Below, one piece after another: positions 1 through 8,028 of a stretch of 64,000 nt of DNA. Source of the DNA: Paenibacillus sp. FSL R7-0204 (GTDB taxonomy: Bacteria; Bacillota; Bacilli; Paenibacillales; Paenibacillaceae); assembly GCF_038002225.1 (NCBI RefSeq), contig NZ_JBBOCA010000001.1:3038001-3102000 (forward strand). Direction: 5' to 3'. Below the pieces are notes generated by a model. The model ran no database searches, had not been told where the DNA came from, and worked only from the letters and a program-made list of their open reading frames with translations. Within the stretch, counting starts at the first letter, position 1. Every line of letters begins with the position of its first letter. Position numbers and translations under genes: made by a program.

Positions 1-506
1 TGCTGAAGGGCGAACCGGGACATCAGGATGCCGAGCTGCGCACCACATATTCCATCCAGGCAATTGAAGATGCAGGCATCAAGGTAGAGAAGCTGGCAGA
101 AGATACCGCTATGTGGGATCGTGTAAAAGGCCAGGAGAAAATGGCAGCCTTCCTCGGCTCCCACGGCGACAAGATTGAAGCCGTGCTGGCCAACAACGAT
201 GACATGGCACTAGGCGCCATCGAAGCTCTGAAGGCTCAAGGCTACTTTAGCGGCGACAAATACATGCCGGTTGTAGGTGTGGATGCAACAGCTCCTGCGG
301 TTCAGGCTTTGCAGGATGGAACCATGCTCGGTACCGTACTGAACGATGCCAACAACCAAGGTAAAGCAGCGATCACCCTGGCCGCTCTGCTGGCCAAAGG
401 CGAAACACCAACCAAAGAGAATGTAGGCTTCGACATCACAGACAACCAGTTTGTATGGATCTCCTACAAAAAGATCACCAAAGACAACGTAGCGGACGCG
501 CAATAA
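1..506 (+). CDS. mglB: Galactose/methyl-galactoside ABC transporter substrate-binding protein, C-terminal part
   Basis: The reading frame is open from the window edge (codons in phase with base 3) to TAA at 504-506, so only the last 167 or so residues are present. The visible part is the C-terminal lobe of a periplasmic-binding-protein type 1 fold: a NNDDMALG segment, then VVGVDATAPAV, then the family-typical TVLNDANNQGKA stretch shared with MglB of enteric bacteria and clostridia. As a lipoprotein it would capture galactose or methyl-galactosides outside the membrane and deliver them to MglAC. The ATPase and permease genes follow on the same strand. The signal peptide and lipobox lie upstream of the window. 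The sugar specificity is a family-level inference; other hexose binders of this family are possible. Confidence 0.9.
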   Translation, partial: LKGEPGHQDAELRTTYSIQAIEDAGIKVEKLAEDTAMWDRVKGQEKMAAFLGSHGDKIEAVLANNDDMALGAIEALKAQGYFSGDKYMPVVGVDATAPAVQALQDGTMLGTVLNDANNQGKAAITLAALLAKGETPTKENVGFDITDNQFVWISYKKITKDNVADAQ

Positions 507-560
507 ATCCGTTAACGGGTGCAGGGCTACAGATACAGATACGTATCATAGATACCAGTC

Positions 561-588
561 CCGGAGGGCGCTGCATAGCGCTCTCCGG
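561..588 (+). promoter_or_regulatory. Intercistronic hairpin between mglB and mglA
   Basis: Arms 561-572 and 577-588 pair over 12 bp with one G-T wobble around a four-base loop. There is no T-run, so it does not look like a full terminator. In binding-protein operons such hairpins often stabilise the upstream message so that the binding protein outnumbers the membrane subunits; that role here is inference. Confidence 0.6.
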
Positions 589-668
589 AATTCCTTACGG
601 GTAGGGAGCAGGATGGAACCGCTGTGCCTCTCATGGAAAAAGAAAAAAAGCGTAGGGGGCGTAACAAC

Positions 669-2180
669 ATGGCAAATACGGAATTTTTGCTGGAAATGAA
701 CGGTATTACCAAAGAATTTCCCGGCGTGAAGGCGTTGGATGGAGTCAGCATTAAGGTTCGTCCGGGCTCGGTTCATGCACTTATGGGCGAGAACGGTGCA
801 GGCAAGTCCACACTGATGAAATGTCTCTTTGGAATCTATTCACCGGATGCCGGTGAGATCTTCCTGGATGGCCAGAAGGCCTCCATCTCCAATTCGAGCG
901 AAGCACTGAAGCACGGCATCTCGATGATCCATCAGGAGCTGCACCCTGTACCCTTCCGCAGCGTGATGGAGAACATCTGGCTGGGACGTTTTCCAACCAA
1001 GGGCATCGGGCCGCTTCAGTTCATTGACCACAAAAAAATGTTCACAGACACAGAAAATTTATTTAAAGATCTGGATATCGACCTGAATCCCGAAATGCTG
1101 GTGGGCAAGCTGTCTGTATCCAAGATCCAATCCATCGAAATCGCGAAGGCGGTCTCTTTTCACTCCCGCGTGATTGTTATGGATGAGCCAACCTCGTCCT
1201 TAACGAGCGTGGAAGTGGAGCATCTGTTCCGGATCATCCGGGACCTGCAAAAAAGAGGCGTAGCTATTATCTATATATCTCACAAAATGGAAGAAATCCT
1301 GGAGATCTCCGATGAAGTGACGATTATGCGTGATGGTAAAAAGATCGGCACCTGGCCTTCAGCCGAGCTGACCACGGACCTGATTATCTCCAAGATGGTC
1401 GGACGCGATCTGACGAACCGTTTCCCGGAGCGCACCAATGTTCCAGGCAAGGTGTTCATGAAGGTAGACGGTCTGACCTCACCTGAGCCCAGATCCTTCA
1501 AGGACGTGTCCTTCGAGCTGAGACGCGGGGAGATTCTGGGTGTCGGCGGTCTGGTCGGCGCGCAGCGAACCGAGGTTATTGAGGCGTTGTTTGGACTGCG
1601 CGCGGTGAAGTCCGGCTCCATCTCGATTGACGGCAAGAAGGTGAAGATTAACTCTCCGCAGGATGCCAAAAAACACGGGCTGGCCCTGTTGACCGAGGAG
1701 CGCCGCGTGACGGGGATTTTCCCGGTGCTGTCTGTGCATGAGAATGGAGCCATCGCCAACCTGGACCGTTACAAGACCCCTTATCTGCTGCTGAACGGCC
1801 GCAAGAAGAAGGTTGAAGTCGATAAAATGATTGAAAAGCTGCGCACCAAAACACCAACGACCAAGACGCAGATTATGAACCTCTCCGGCGGGAATCAGCA
1901 GAAGGTGCTGCTGGCCAGATGGCTGCTCACTGAGCCTGAGGTGCTGCTGCTCGATGAGCCGACACGCGGGATTGACGTCGGTGCGAAGTTCGAGATCTAT
2001 ACCATCATTGCCGACCTGGCGAAGCAGGGGAAGAGCATCATTATGATCTCCTCGGAAATGCCCGAGCTGCTGGGGATGTCTGACCGTGTCATGGTGATGT
2101 CGGAAGGACGGCTGACAGGAATATTAGAAGGTGCGCAGGCTACGGAAACCGAAGTGATGCGTCTCGCTGCACAGCATTAA
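669..2180 (+). CDS. mglA: Galactose/methyl-galactoside import ATP-binding protein MglA
   Basis: This is the energy-coupling subunit of the sugar importer, with two ABC domains in one chain of 503 residues, the usual size for MglA/RbsA proteins. The first domain has a Walker A GENGAGKST. The second has the signature LSGGNQQKV and a Walker B VLLLDEPTRGID. As is typical of carbohydrate-uptake class 2 ATPases, the second Walker A is degenerate (GGLVGAQRTE). An upstream in-frame GTG at 624 would add 15 residues, but the ATG at 669 follows an AGGGGG ribosome site and begins the conserved MANTEFLLEMNGI start, so 669 is preferred. It lies 162 bp after mglB and 109 bp before mglC, in one probable operon. 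Confidence 0.93.
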   Translation: MANTEFLLEMNGITKEFPGVKALDGVSIKVRPGSVHALMGENGAGKSTLMKCLFGIYSPDAGEIFLDGQKASISNSSEALKHGISMIHQELHPVPFRSVMENIWLGRFPTKGIGPLQFIDHKKMFTDTENLFKDLDIDLNPEMLVGKLSVSKIQSIEIAKAVSFHSRVIVMDEPTSSLTSVEVEHLFRIIRDLQKRGVAIIYISHKMEEILEISDEVTIMRDGKKIGTWPSAELTTDLIISKMVGRDLTNRFPERTNVPGKVFMKVDGLTSPEPRSFKDVSFELRRGEILGVGGLVGAQRTEVIEALFGLRAVKSGSISIDGKKVKINSPQDAKKHGLALLTEERRVTGIFPVLSVHENGAIANLDRYKTPYLLLNGRKKKVEVDKMIEKLRTKTPTTKTQIMNLSGGNQQKVLLARWLLTEPEVLLLDEPTRGIDVGAKFEIYTIIADLAKQGKSIIMISSEMPELLGMSDRVMVMSEGRLTGILEGAQATETEVMRLAAQH

Positions 2181-2289
2181 TCAGGAGCTATACTCACAGG
2201 ACGGCGAAGACCATAGGGCTGCTGCAAGGCTGAAGAAGCTTAGCAATGAATGCTTAAACTTCGCGTAACAATTAAGGAGGAATATAATT

Positions 2290-3297
2290 ATGACTATTAA
2301 AAGAGCGCAGTCCTTCGTGACTCAAAACGCAATCTACATCGTGCTGGTCCTGCTGATTATGGGGATTATCATATACGAGCCAAGCTTCATGTCCATTAAC
2401 ACCTTGCGGGATGTACTGATCCAGTCCTCCACACGCGTTATTATTGCACTCGGGGTAGCCTTTATCCTGATCACCGCCGGGACCGACTTGTCGGCAGGCC
2501 GGGTGGTCGGTTTCACAGCTGTGATCTCAGCTTCCATGCTGCAGATTCCCGACTACTCCCGCCGCTTCTTCCCTGATCTGCCGCAGGTGCAGGTCTGGCT
2601 GCCGATTCTGATCGCCATTGTGGCTGGTCTGCTCTGCGGTCTCGTCAACGGGATTATCGTCTCCAAGCTGAACGTTCCGCCGTTTATTGCCACTCTGGGT
2701 ACGATGCTGATCGTATACGGTCTGAACTCCCTGTACTTCGATATGGACCCTAACCAATCCCAGCCGATCGGCGGACTGCGTCCTGACTTCACCAACATCG
2801 GCTCCGGCTTCATCGGCAGCGGCCAATATTCCATCCCTTATATCGTACTTATAGCCCTCGGAGTCGCGGCGATCGTCTGGGTGCTGTTCAACAAAACCAA
2901 GCTGGGCAAAAACATGTACGCCATCGGCGGCAACATGCAGGCAGCCAAGGTATCCGGGATCAATGTCTCCAAGAACCTGATTTACATCTACGCCATCGCT
3001 GGTGCGCTGTACGGTCTGGCCGGTGTGCTTGAAGCAGCCAGAACCGGCGGCGCGACCAACAACTACGGGAACATGTACGAGCTTGACGCCATCGCAGCCT
3101 GCGTGGTCGGCGGCGTATCCACCACCGGCGGAATTGGTACTGTCCCAGGCGTCCTGGTCGGCGTTATCATCTTCACCCTGATCAACTACGGCCTGACCTT
3201 CATCGGCATCAGCCCTTACTACCAGCTGATCATCAAAGGCCTGATCATTATCGCAGCTGTATCGTTTGATATGCGGAAATATTCATCGAAAAAGTAG
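2290..3297 (+). CDS. mglC: Galactose/methyl-galactoside ABC transporter permease MglC
   Basis: A 335-residue polytopic membrane protein of the RbsC/MglC permease family, forming the channel for sugar import. It begins after a strong AAGGAGG site (2274-2280). Hydrophobic helices run through the chain, starting at residues 14-30 (AIYIVLVLLIMGIIIYE). The family hallmarks GTDLSAG near residue 60 and NGIIVSKLNVPPFIATLGTM near residues 122-141 are present, as is the C-terminal AAVSFDMRKY. No T-rich terminator follows directly; the operon appears to end in the palindrome-rich gap downstream. The binding protein and ATPase precede it, completing the standard mglBAC order. Confidence 0.93.
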   Translation: MTIKRAQSFVTQNAIYIVLVLLIMGIIIYEPSFMSINTLRDVLIQSSTRVIIALGVAFILITAGTDLSAGRVVGFTAVISASMLQIPDYSRRFFPDLPQVQVWLPILIAIVAGLLCGLVNGIIVSKLNVPPFIATLGTMLIVYGLNSLYFDMDPNQSQPIGGLRPDFTNIGSGFIGSGQYSIPYIVLIALGVAAIVWVLFNKTKLGKNMYAIGGNMQAAKVSGINVSKNLIYIYAIAGALYGLAGVLEAARTGGATNNYGNMYELDAIAACVVGGVSTTGGIGTVPGVLVGVIIFTLINYGLTFIGISPYYQLIIKGLIIIAAVSFDMRKYSSKK

Positions 3298-3300
3298 CTT

Positions 3301-3371
3301 GAGGTTCGGTGATGAGCCGTACCTGCGGTGATTTTGGACTTCCGGCCGCTGTCGCTCCTAAGTTATTGAAT
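3301..3371 (-). repeat. Deletion derivative of the palindromic intergenic element (copy P1)
   Basis: Bases 3309-3352 match one half of the core seen in full copies (CCGTACCTGCGGTGATTTTG, then GACTTCCGGCCGCTGT). The sequence then jumps directly to CGCTCCT, which in full copies lies about 65 bp farther on. The inner hairpin is therefore deleted. It sits next to full copy P2. Confidence 0.7.
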
Positions 3372-3616
3372 TCAAGTGTTCATATAATTTGAACTGAACT
3401 GAGCATCTTGGGTGGAAGGTATGATCGTGACTGCGGTGAGTTTTGGACTTCCGGCCGCTGTTGTCTCCAGATTTCTTGATTTAAACCGCTGATCGCGGTA
3501 GAAATCCGGAGACAAAGGCGGACGCTGCCGCTCCTCCAGTTCCAAAATCCCCTCCGCCACTTTCCTTCTACCCGAGGAACAGTTCATAGTTCAATTTCCA
3601 TTACAATTGAATTCAA
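3366..3616 (-). repeat. Palindromic intergenic element, full copy P2
   Basis: An imperfect palindrome of about 250 bp bounded by TTGAATTCAA at both ends (3366-3375 and 3607-3616). The shared core is at 3427-3560, inverted relative to P3-P5. Core features are outer arms GTTTTGGACTTCC / AGTTCCAAAATC, middle arms TTGTCTCCAGATTT / GAAATCCGGAGACAA, and the central stem ACCGC-GATCA-GCGGT. The outer arms are unique to this copy but still pair with each other, for example GAACTGAGC...GGGTGGAAGG against CCTTCTACCC...ACAGTTC. Confidence 0.75.
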
Positions 3617-4274
3617 GAACTCAGCGGGTGCTAGCGTCCTCCGGTCTCAACTCCCCTCTAGTACTCCTATCACCTCACCAAGGGTGGGGCAGGCAGCCAA
3701 AGAGCGTTTGCGGTATCTCGCAAACGTTTTTTGGCTTGCCCGGATTTGTCGCAGCGTTGCTCCAAATCATCTGATCCTGAATTGTTGCAATAAATGCAAC
3801 TCCGGCGAGCTGGAACAGGGGGACTCGGGGGGATTGCTGCACGAATTACAACATTTTTTCTTTTAAGTGGGGTGTGGGCGGGCAAATGCTGCATTTTATA
3901 CAACAATGTTAGTTTAAAGTCGATGTAGGGAGCCGAATGTTGCATTTTGGGCAGGATTTCGCAGCTAACAGTAACTAATTAATAGTTTTATTCTGTTCCA
4001 TAGGCGCAGAGGGTAGAGGGCAGGCTGTAGTTGGCAGGTAGTTAGAGTAAGGTGGCAGGGAATAAGCGGTAGGCTGCAGAAGGCAAGCAGTTAGCAGTGA
4101 GGTAGCAGGCAACGGTTAGGTACGGCACGTATGCAAACTAACTTATTTATCCGGTCCGCTGAATAGAGTTGTATGCTTTTATCATTTATAGATTGTTATT
4201 AAACCTTTGCCCGCCCGGCAGAAGGATTATTCTCATTCTTCAAGGGCAGGCGAAGCAGCCCTTGTATCCCCGGT
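3617..4274. other. Gene-free stretch with hairpins and a purine-rich low-complexity tract
   Basis: No convincing coding region. At 3687-3739 there is a long imperfect hairpin whose arms contain GCCAAAGAGCGTTTGCG and CGCAAACGTTTTTTGGC, a plausible terminator. Bases about 4005-4120 are a G/A-rich degenerate tract built on the unit GGCAGGC/GGTAGGC. The short open frames here lack ribosome sites and recognisable protein features. Confidence 0.5.
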
Positions 4275-4297
4275 ACACACCCTCCGAAAGGGTGTGT
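4275..4297 (+). terminator. Short perfect hairpin at the edge of palindrome P3
   Basis: ACACACCCT (4275-4283) pairs perfectly with AGGGTGTGT (4289-4297), followed by a TTGTGTTG run. It could be a weak terminator, or part of the arm of P3, since its right half also pairs with 4540-4550. Confidence 0.4.
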
Positions 4298-4550
4298 TTG
4301 TGTTGCCCTTAAGGTTTACCAACAGAAGGGCAGCAGTAACGGAGGGGATTTTGGAACTGGAGGAGCGGCAGCGTCCGCCTGAAAGTTTTCCGCAGGAAAG
4401 CTCGCATCGTAAGCATAGGCTAGGTTTGGATTTCTACCGCGAACAGCGGTCCAAATCAGGAAATCCAAACCTAACAGCGGCCGGAAGTCCAAAACTCACC
4501 GCAGTTACGACATCGCCTTTCTGTTTTTTAACGCCCAAGCACACCCTTTC
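4286..4550 (+). repeat. Palindromic intergenic element, full copy P3 (compensated inner stem)
   Basis: Core 4336-4509 between GTAAC and GTTAC. Where other copies have TTGTCTCC/GGAGACAA in the inner stem, this copy has TAGGTTTGGATTTC on the left and GAAATCCAAACCTA on the right: both arms changed and remain complementary. A 35-40 bp segment absent from other copies follows GCGTCCGCC. Outer arms GAAAGGGTGTG (4286-4296) and CACACCCTTTC (4540-4550), and AACAGAAGG / CCTTTCTGTT, extend the pairing outward. Confidence 0.75.
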
Positions 4551-4603
4551 CCCCTCACGTTCATAGTCTATAGGCAAAAGCCTTTGTAAAGGAGAACGAC
4601 AGC

Positions 4604-6565
4604 ATGCTGAGGATTAAGCTGAACGAGCTGGGAAAAGGGAATGACAACGGTCTGATTCACACAGAGGTATGGCGGTGGGACGGCATCGGCTGGAATGAGT
4701 GTATTCCGCAGCAGGAGGAGGATTTCATCCGGGCGGAAGAGGATCTGTTCGTGACGATCCCGGCAGAGGCGGGCTTATACCGCGTAGACTACTCCAAAAA
4801 GCCGCTGGAGGCGCTCATTGTGCTCCCGGATGACGGCGGAGGCCTGCGGGCAGAGCTGCTGCATCCGGCTCCTTTTAAACTCAAGGACGGGACGCTGTGG
4901 GGATATATCAACAACGACGGCCGGATTGTGATTGAGCCGAGATATGATTATGCGGAGGAGTTTCAGGAGAATGGCCTGGCGGTGGTGCAGCGGGGGAATG
5001 TCAGCGGTCTGATTGACAGCTCCGGGCGGGAGCGGGTCAGACCGGTCTATTCTTTTATTGGTCCTTTTTCCGAGGGGCGGGCCGTGGTGTCGGATGCGAA
5101 GGGCTACACTTTTATTGATGAAAAAGGCAAAGAAGTGACGTCCGCACGCTATGACTATCTGAATTCGCTGCACGAAGGCCGTGCGCTGTTCTCCAAGCAG
5201 AATACTCCCGGGGGGAACTCGCTGTATGGCTACCTGGATGCTCAGGGCAAAGAGGTGCTGCCAGCCGTCTATCTGGACGCCGGGGATTTCTCGAACGGGA
5301 CTGCATTGGTCAAAGTAGCCGAAGGCGAATATGCGCTGATTGATGTTCATGGCGCGGTGCTGCATACGTACAAACATCCTTTTGTCGGATATCCGGGGGA
5401 TGGGCTGCTGGCATTTCAGGCGACGGAGGATGGAAAATACGGTTATCTCCACACGGACGGCACGATTGCCATCCAGCCGCAGTATACGGCAGCTCTGCCG
5501 TTCTCGGAGGGCCGGGCGGTGATTAACACTGCTGCGGATTACGGCAACGCCTACGGTCTGATCGACAAGCAGGGTAAAATGATTATTCCCGCCGTCTATT
5601 ATGAGGTGCAGCAGCTGGGAGAGAATCGTGTGGCGCTTGGGACCCCGCTGTATGCGGATCAGCCCTACAGGGGCTCCAGATATGTCATCGCCGATGCGCT
5701 GACCGGAAGAATTCTCAGCACCCACCCGCTGCTGGGCGTGAACAATTATCAGCAGGGACTCGCGTCGGTGTATGATGCGAAGGATACGTATTTTATTGAC
5801 ACCAGCGGGAAAAAATCCGCCCAGCCCCCGGTCATCGCAGGCTCAGGATCACTGTCCTTCAGCGGCAGCCTGATCCGCGCGGATATTGATCTGCGCACCT
5901 CTTATTATGACCGTAAAGGCAAGCAGGTCTGGCGGCAAAACGGGGTCATTCCGCTCAGACCGCCATACTCTGTGCTGGAGAAGAAATACAAGCCTAACCG
6001 GGATTATCTGGTCTATTATCCGGTCGTGGAAGGGATCGCGGTTGCTGAGGTCTCGAAGGCAGTGAATGACAAGCTGCGCAACCTGTCGCTCGCGTACGGG
6101 GCGGGGACGGGGGGAGGCACGCAGGATTTCAGCTATACGGGAGATTTCGCCGTATCCTTCTTCCGCAAGAATCTGCTGGTGCTGGAGCTTAGCGGTTATC
6201 ATTTTCCGTTCGGCGCTGCGCACGGCATGCCTACCCGGATCTATGAGCATATCAACCTGCGCACCGGTAAATTCTACACGCTCAGCGATCTGTTCAAGCC
6301 CGGCAGCAAATATGTGCAGAAGCTCAGTGACATTGTCGGCAAGCAGATTAAGAATGATCCGCAGTATTCCTATGTTTTCCCTGACACGTATAAAGGTATT
6401 ACAGCGGATCAGCCCTTTTATGTGGATGCGGAGGCGCTATACCTGTATTTTGCCCCTTATGAGATTGCTCCTTATTCGGCAGGATTTCCAACCTTCCGCA
6501 TTCCCTATGCAGAGATTATGGGCCTGATATCGACCGAAGGGGAGTTCTGGCAGTCTTTTCATTAA
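4604..6565 (+). CDS. WG-repeat protein with C-terminal DUF3298/RsiV-like domain
   Basis: A 653-residue protein starting at ATG 4604 after an AAGGAG site. Residues about 95-430 are a run of WG-type repeats, each about 45-50 residues with the pattern GYI(D/N)..G....P.Y....F..G.A.V (for example LWGYINNDGRIVIEPRYDYA and YGYLDAQGKEVLPAVY), forming a beta-rich scaffold. Residues about 490-645 match the DUF3298 region found in RsiV-like and lysozyme-binding proteins (VVEGIAVAEVSKAVND, HGMPTRIYEHINLRTGKFYTLSDLF). I see no signal peptide or membrane helix, unlike RsiV. Its role is unknown; WG-repeat proteins are generally thought to mediate binding. It stands alone, with a hairpin after it. Confidence 0.8.
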   Translation: MLRIKLNELGKGNDNGLIHTEVWRWDGIGWNECIPQQEEDFIRAEEDLFVTIPAEAGLYRVDYSKKPLEALIVLPDDGGGLRAELLHPAPFKLKDGTLWGYINNDGRIVIEPRYDYAEEFQENGLAVVQRGNVSGLIDSSGRERVRPVYSFIGPFSEGRAVVSDAKGYTFIDEKGKEVTSARYDYLNSLHEGRALFSKQNTPGGNSLYGYLDAQGKEVLPAVYLDAGDFSNGTALVKVAEGEYALIDVHGAVLHTYKHPFVGYPGDGLLAFQATEDGKYGYLHTDGTIAIQPQYTAALPFSEGRAVINTAADYGNAYGLIDKQGKMIIPAVYYEVQQLGENRVALGTPLYADQPYRGSRYVIADALTGRILSTHPLLGVNNYQQGLASVYDAKDTYFIDTSGKKSAQPPVIAGSGSLSFSGSLIRADIDLRTSYYDRKGKQVWRQNGVIPLRPPYSVLEKKYKPNRDYLVYYPVVEGIAVAEVSKAVNDKLRNLSLAYGAGTGGGTQDFSYTGDFAVSFFRKNLLVLELSGYHFPFGAAHGMPTRIYEHINLRTGKFYTLSDLFKPGSKYVQKLSDIVGKQIKNDPQYSYVFPDTYKGITADQPFYVDAEALYLYFAPYEIAPYSAGFPTFRIPYAEIMGLISTEGEFWQSFH

Positions 6566-6600
6566 AGAAAGCGATAGAAGCGCCGATATATAGGTTAGAC

Positions 6601-6631
6601 ACAGCCGTCCTGAAAAGGACGGCAATGCTGT
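6601..6631 (+). terminator. Hairpin downstream of the WG-repeat gene
   Basis: CCGTCCT (6605-6611) and AGGACGG (6616-6622) pair around a GAAA tetraloop, and outer ACAG/CTGT (6601-6604 and 6628-6631) add a further helix. The T-run is weak (TTTC), so this may be a terminator or a structured leader of the next gene. Confidence 0.45.
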
Positions 6632-6734
6632 TTCATCTGCCGCTGCTGGAGGGGACAAGCCTCTCTATCTATAAAATGACAGAATTTAGAAGCGCACAGC
6701 TGATAGTTTTGTGTTACAATGACGTAGGAACAGA

Positions 6735-6748
6735 TTACAACTTTGTAA
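6735..6748. promoter_or_regulatory. Palindrome upstream of the CAP-protein gene
   Basis: TTACAA-CT-TTGTAA is a perfect 6+6 bp dyad about 64 bp before the start codon, close to a TACAAT-like -10 hexamer. It could be an operator; the binding protein is unknown. Confidence 0.3.
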
Positions 6749-6811
6749 CATTTGTAGACCGACACCCCTGGCAGCACGATATACCACAACGAAGATTAAG
6801 GAGATGGCAGA

Positions 6812-7597
6812 ATGAAAAGCAAGACTTTGAGAAGAATGATAGGTGGAAGCGTAGCCGCTGTTATGGCGCTTGGCATTTCTCTTCCATTACAAGCAAACGC
6901 AGCAGCAGCCGGTGCCCCTGCGGCAGCCGGATCAGATATGAATTTCGCACAGTTCATGGAATATTTCACACAGAACAATTCGAAGGCTTTCGTACTGGAT
7001 GGCAATACGTATACTGTCACTAAAACCTTTGTATTTACAACACCAGCTGCAGCTGCCCATGCAGCACAGCCGGTAGCTCCGGCAAAGCCGGTTGCTACAG
7101 CAGCACCAGTGGCTACAGCAGCACCGGTAGCAACTGCTAAGCCAGCTCCGGCACCCGTTGCCACTGCGAAGCCTGTGGTAACCCCGGCCCCGGCACCATC
7201 TGCAGTTCCTGCGGTTGGTACTAACGCCTCCAGCTACACACAGCAAGTAGTTGCACTGGTGAATAAAGAGCGCGCTGCAGCTGGACTAGCCCCTGTCTCC
7301 GCACTGGACAGCCTGAACAAAGTGGCTGCGGCGAAGGCTACGGACATGCGCTCGAACAACTATTTCTCACACACTTCTCCGACCTACGGATCACCGTTCG
7401 ATATGATGTCAGCCTTCGGCATTACGTATAAGGCGGCTGGCGAGAATATCGCTATGGGCCAGAAGACCCCTCAGGAAGTTATGACCGCGTGGATGAACAG
7501 CCCGGGTCATAAGGCTAACATCCTGAGCGCGAATTTCAACTACATCGGCGTTGGCTTCGATAATAACTACTGGGTCCAGGAATTCATCGGTAAATAA
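6812..7597 (+). CDS. Secreted CAP/SCP-domain protein (YkwD-like)
   Basis: A 261-residue exported protein. ATG 6812 follows an AAGGAG site and opens a classic signal peptide (charged MKSKTLRRM, hydrophobic core, cleavage near ANAAAA at about residue 30). Residues about 80-132 are a low-complexity linker rich in Ala, Pro, Thr and Val, with repeated PVATAA units, typical of cell-wall spanning spacers. Residues about 138-261 form a CAP domain: VVALVNKERAAAGL, a YFSHTSPTYGSPFDMM segment with the conserved His, AGENIAMG, and MNSPGHKANIL. This matches B. subtilis YkwD/YlbC-type proteins of unknown activity in the wall or spore coat. A strong terminator follows, so it is a single-gene unit. Confidence 0.88.
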   Translation: MKSKTLRRMIGGSVAAVMALGISLPLQANAAAAGAPAAAGSDMNFAQFMEYFTQNNSKAFVLDGNTYTVTKTFVFTTPAAAAHAAQPVAPAKPVATAAPVATAAPVATAKPAPAPVATAKPVVTPAPAPSAVPAVGTNASSYTQQVVALVNKERAAAGLAPVSALDSLNKVAAAKATDMRSNNYFSHTSPTYGSPFDMMSAFGITYKAAGENIAMGQKTPQEVMTAWMNSPGHKANILSANFNYIGVGFDNNYWVQEFIGK

Positions 7598-7612
7598 AGT
7601 AACGTTAACTCC

Positions 7613-7645
7613 GCCCTCCGGCATTGCCGGGGGGCATTTTTATGT
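7613..7645 (+). terminator. Rho-independent terminator of the CAP gene
   Basis: CCCTCCGGC (7614-7622) and GCCGGGGGG (7626-7634) form a GC-rich stem with a three-base ATT loop, followed by CATTTTTATGTTTTTA. Confidence 0.85.
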
Positions 7646-7678
7646 TTTTAGGATATTATAGTAATATTGGTCTTGATA

Positions 7679-7746
7679 CGATTAGCGCAGCGCTATCGTG
7701 CCGCAGTCCGCGGTCTTGCACGATCAGCGCAGCGCCATCGTGCCGC
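7679..7746. repeat. Pair of 26-bp direct repeats that are themselves hairpins
   Basis: Two 26-bp units at 7679-7704 and 7721-7746 differ at two positions (core TAGCGCAGCGCTATCG versus CAGCGCAGCGCCATCG). Each contains self-complementary arms, for example CACGAT/ATCGTG around the second unit. The spacing is 42 bp. No gene overlaps them. Confidence 0.6.
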
Positions 7747-7762
7747 CCTTACTGCTTCCACC

Positions 7763-7919
7763 GTTTAGGTGTGAAGCGGCGGAGGGGATTTTGGAACTGT
7801 AGGAGCGAATGCGTCCGCCTTTGTCTCCGAATTTTAACCGTATAACGGTTCATTCAATAAATTTGGAGACAACAGCGGCCGTAAGTCCAAAATCACCGCA
7901 GTCGCGCCCCCACCTAAAC
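7763..7919 (+). repeat. Palindromic intergenic element, full copy P4 (covarying central stem)
   Basis: Core 7775-7905 with GGATTTTGGAACTG and GTAAGTCCAAAATC outer arms and TTGTCTCC / GGAGACAA inner arms. The central stem reads AACCGT-ATA-ACGGTT instead of ACCGC/GCGGT in P2, P3 and P5, so both strands of the helix changed together. Outer arms GTTTAGGTG (7763-7771) and CACCTAAAC (7911-7919) extend the pairing and are unique to this copy. Confidence 0.75.
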
Positions 7920-8028
7920 CCCCCTACGGTTTGCAAATTGTGCAAATAAGAATTATGTTTATCTACATAGTTAATAATGCTGTGAATGATGGGCAAGGCA
8001 GAAGAGTACGGCAGATGGAGGGATAGCA

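Noticed and set aside
3684..3866. 60-residue open frame in the palindrome-rich gap
   Set aside because: It runs through a hairpin, has no ribosome site, and its product has no recognisable features.
4005..4120. Tandem repeat or CRISPR-like pattern of GGCAG units
   Set aside because: Units are degenerate in length and spacing, there are no spacers of equal size, and no cas genes are present.
4207..4566. 119-residue open frame spanning palindrome P3
   Set aside because: The frame is created by the repeat itself; the same repeat elsewhere is not open in a consistent frame.
6590..6700. Possible riboswitch before the CAP-protein gene
   Set aside because: A GAAA-capped stem and other pairings are present, but the conserved segments of c-di-AMP, c-di-GMP or other known aptamers are absent.
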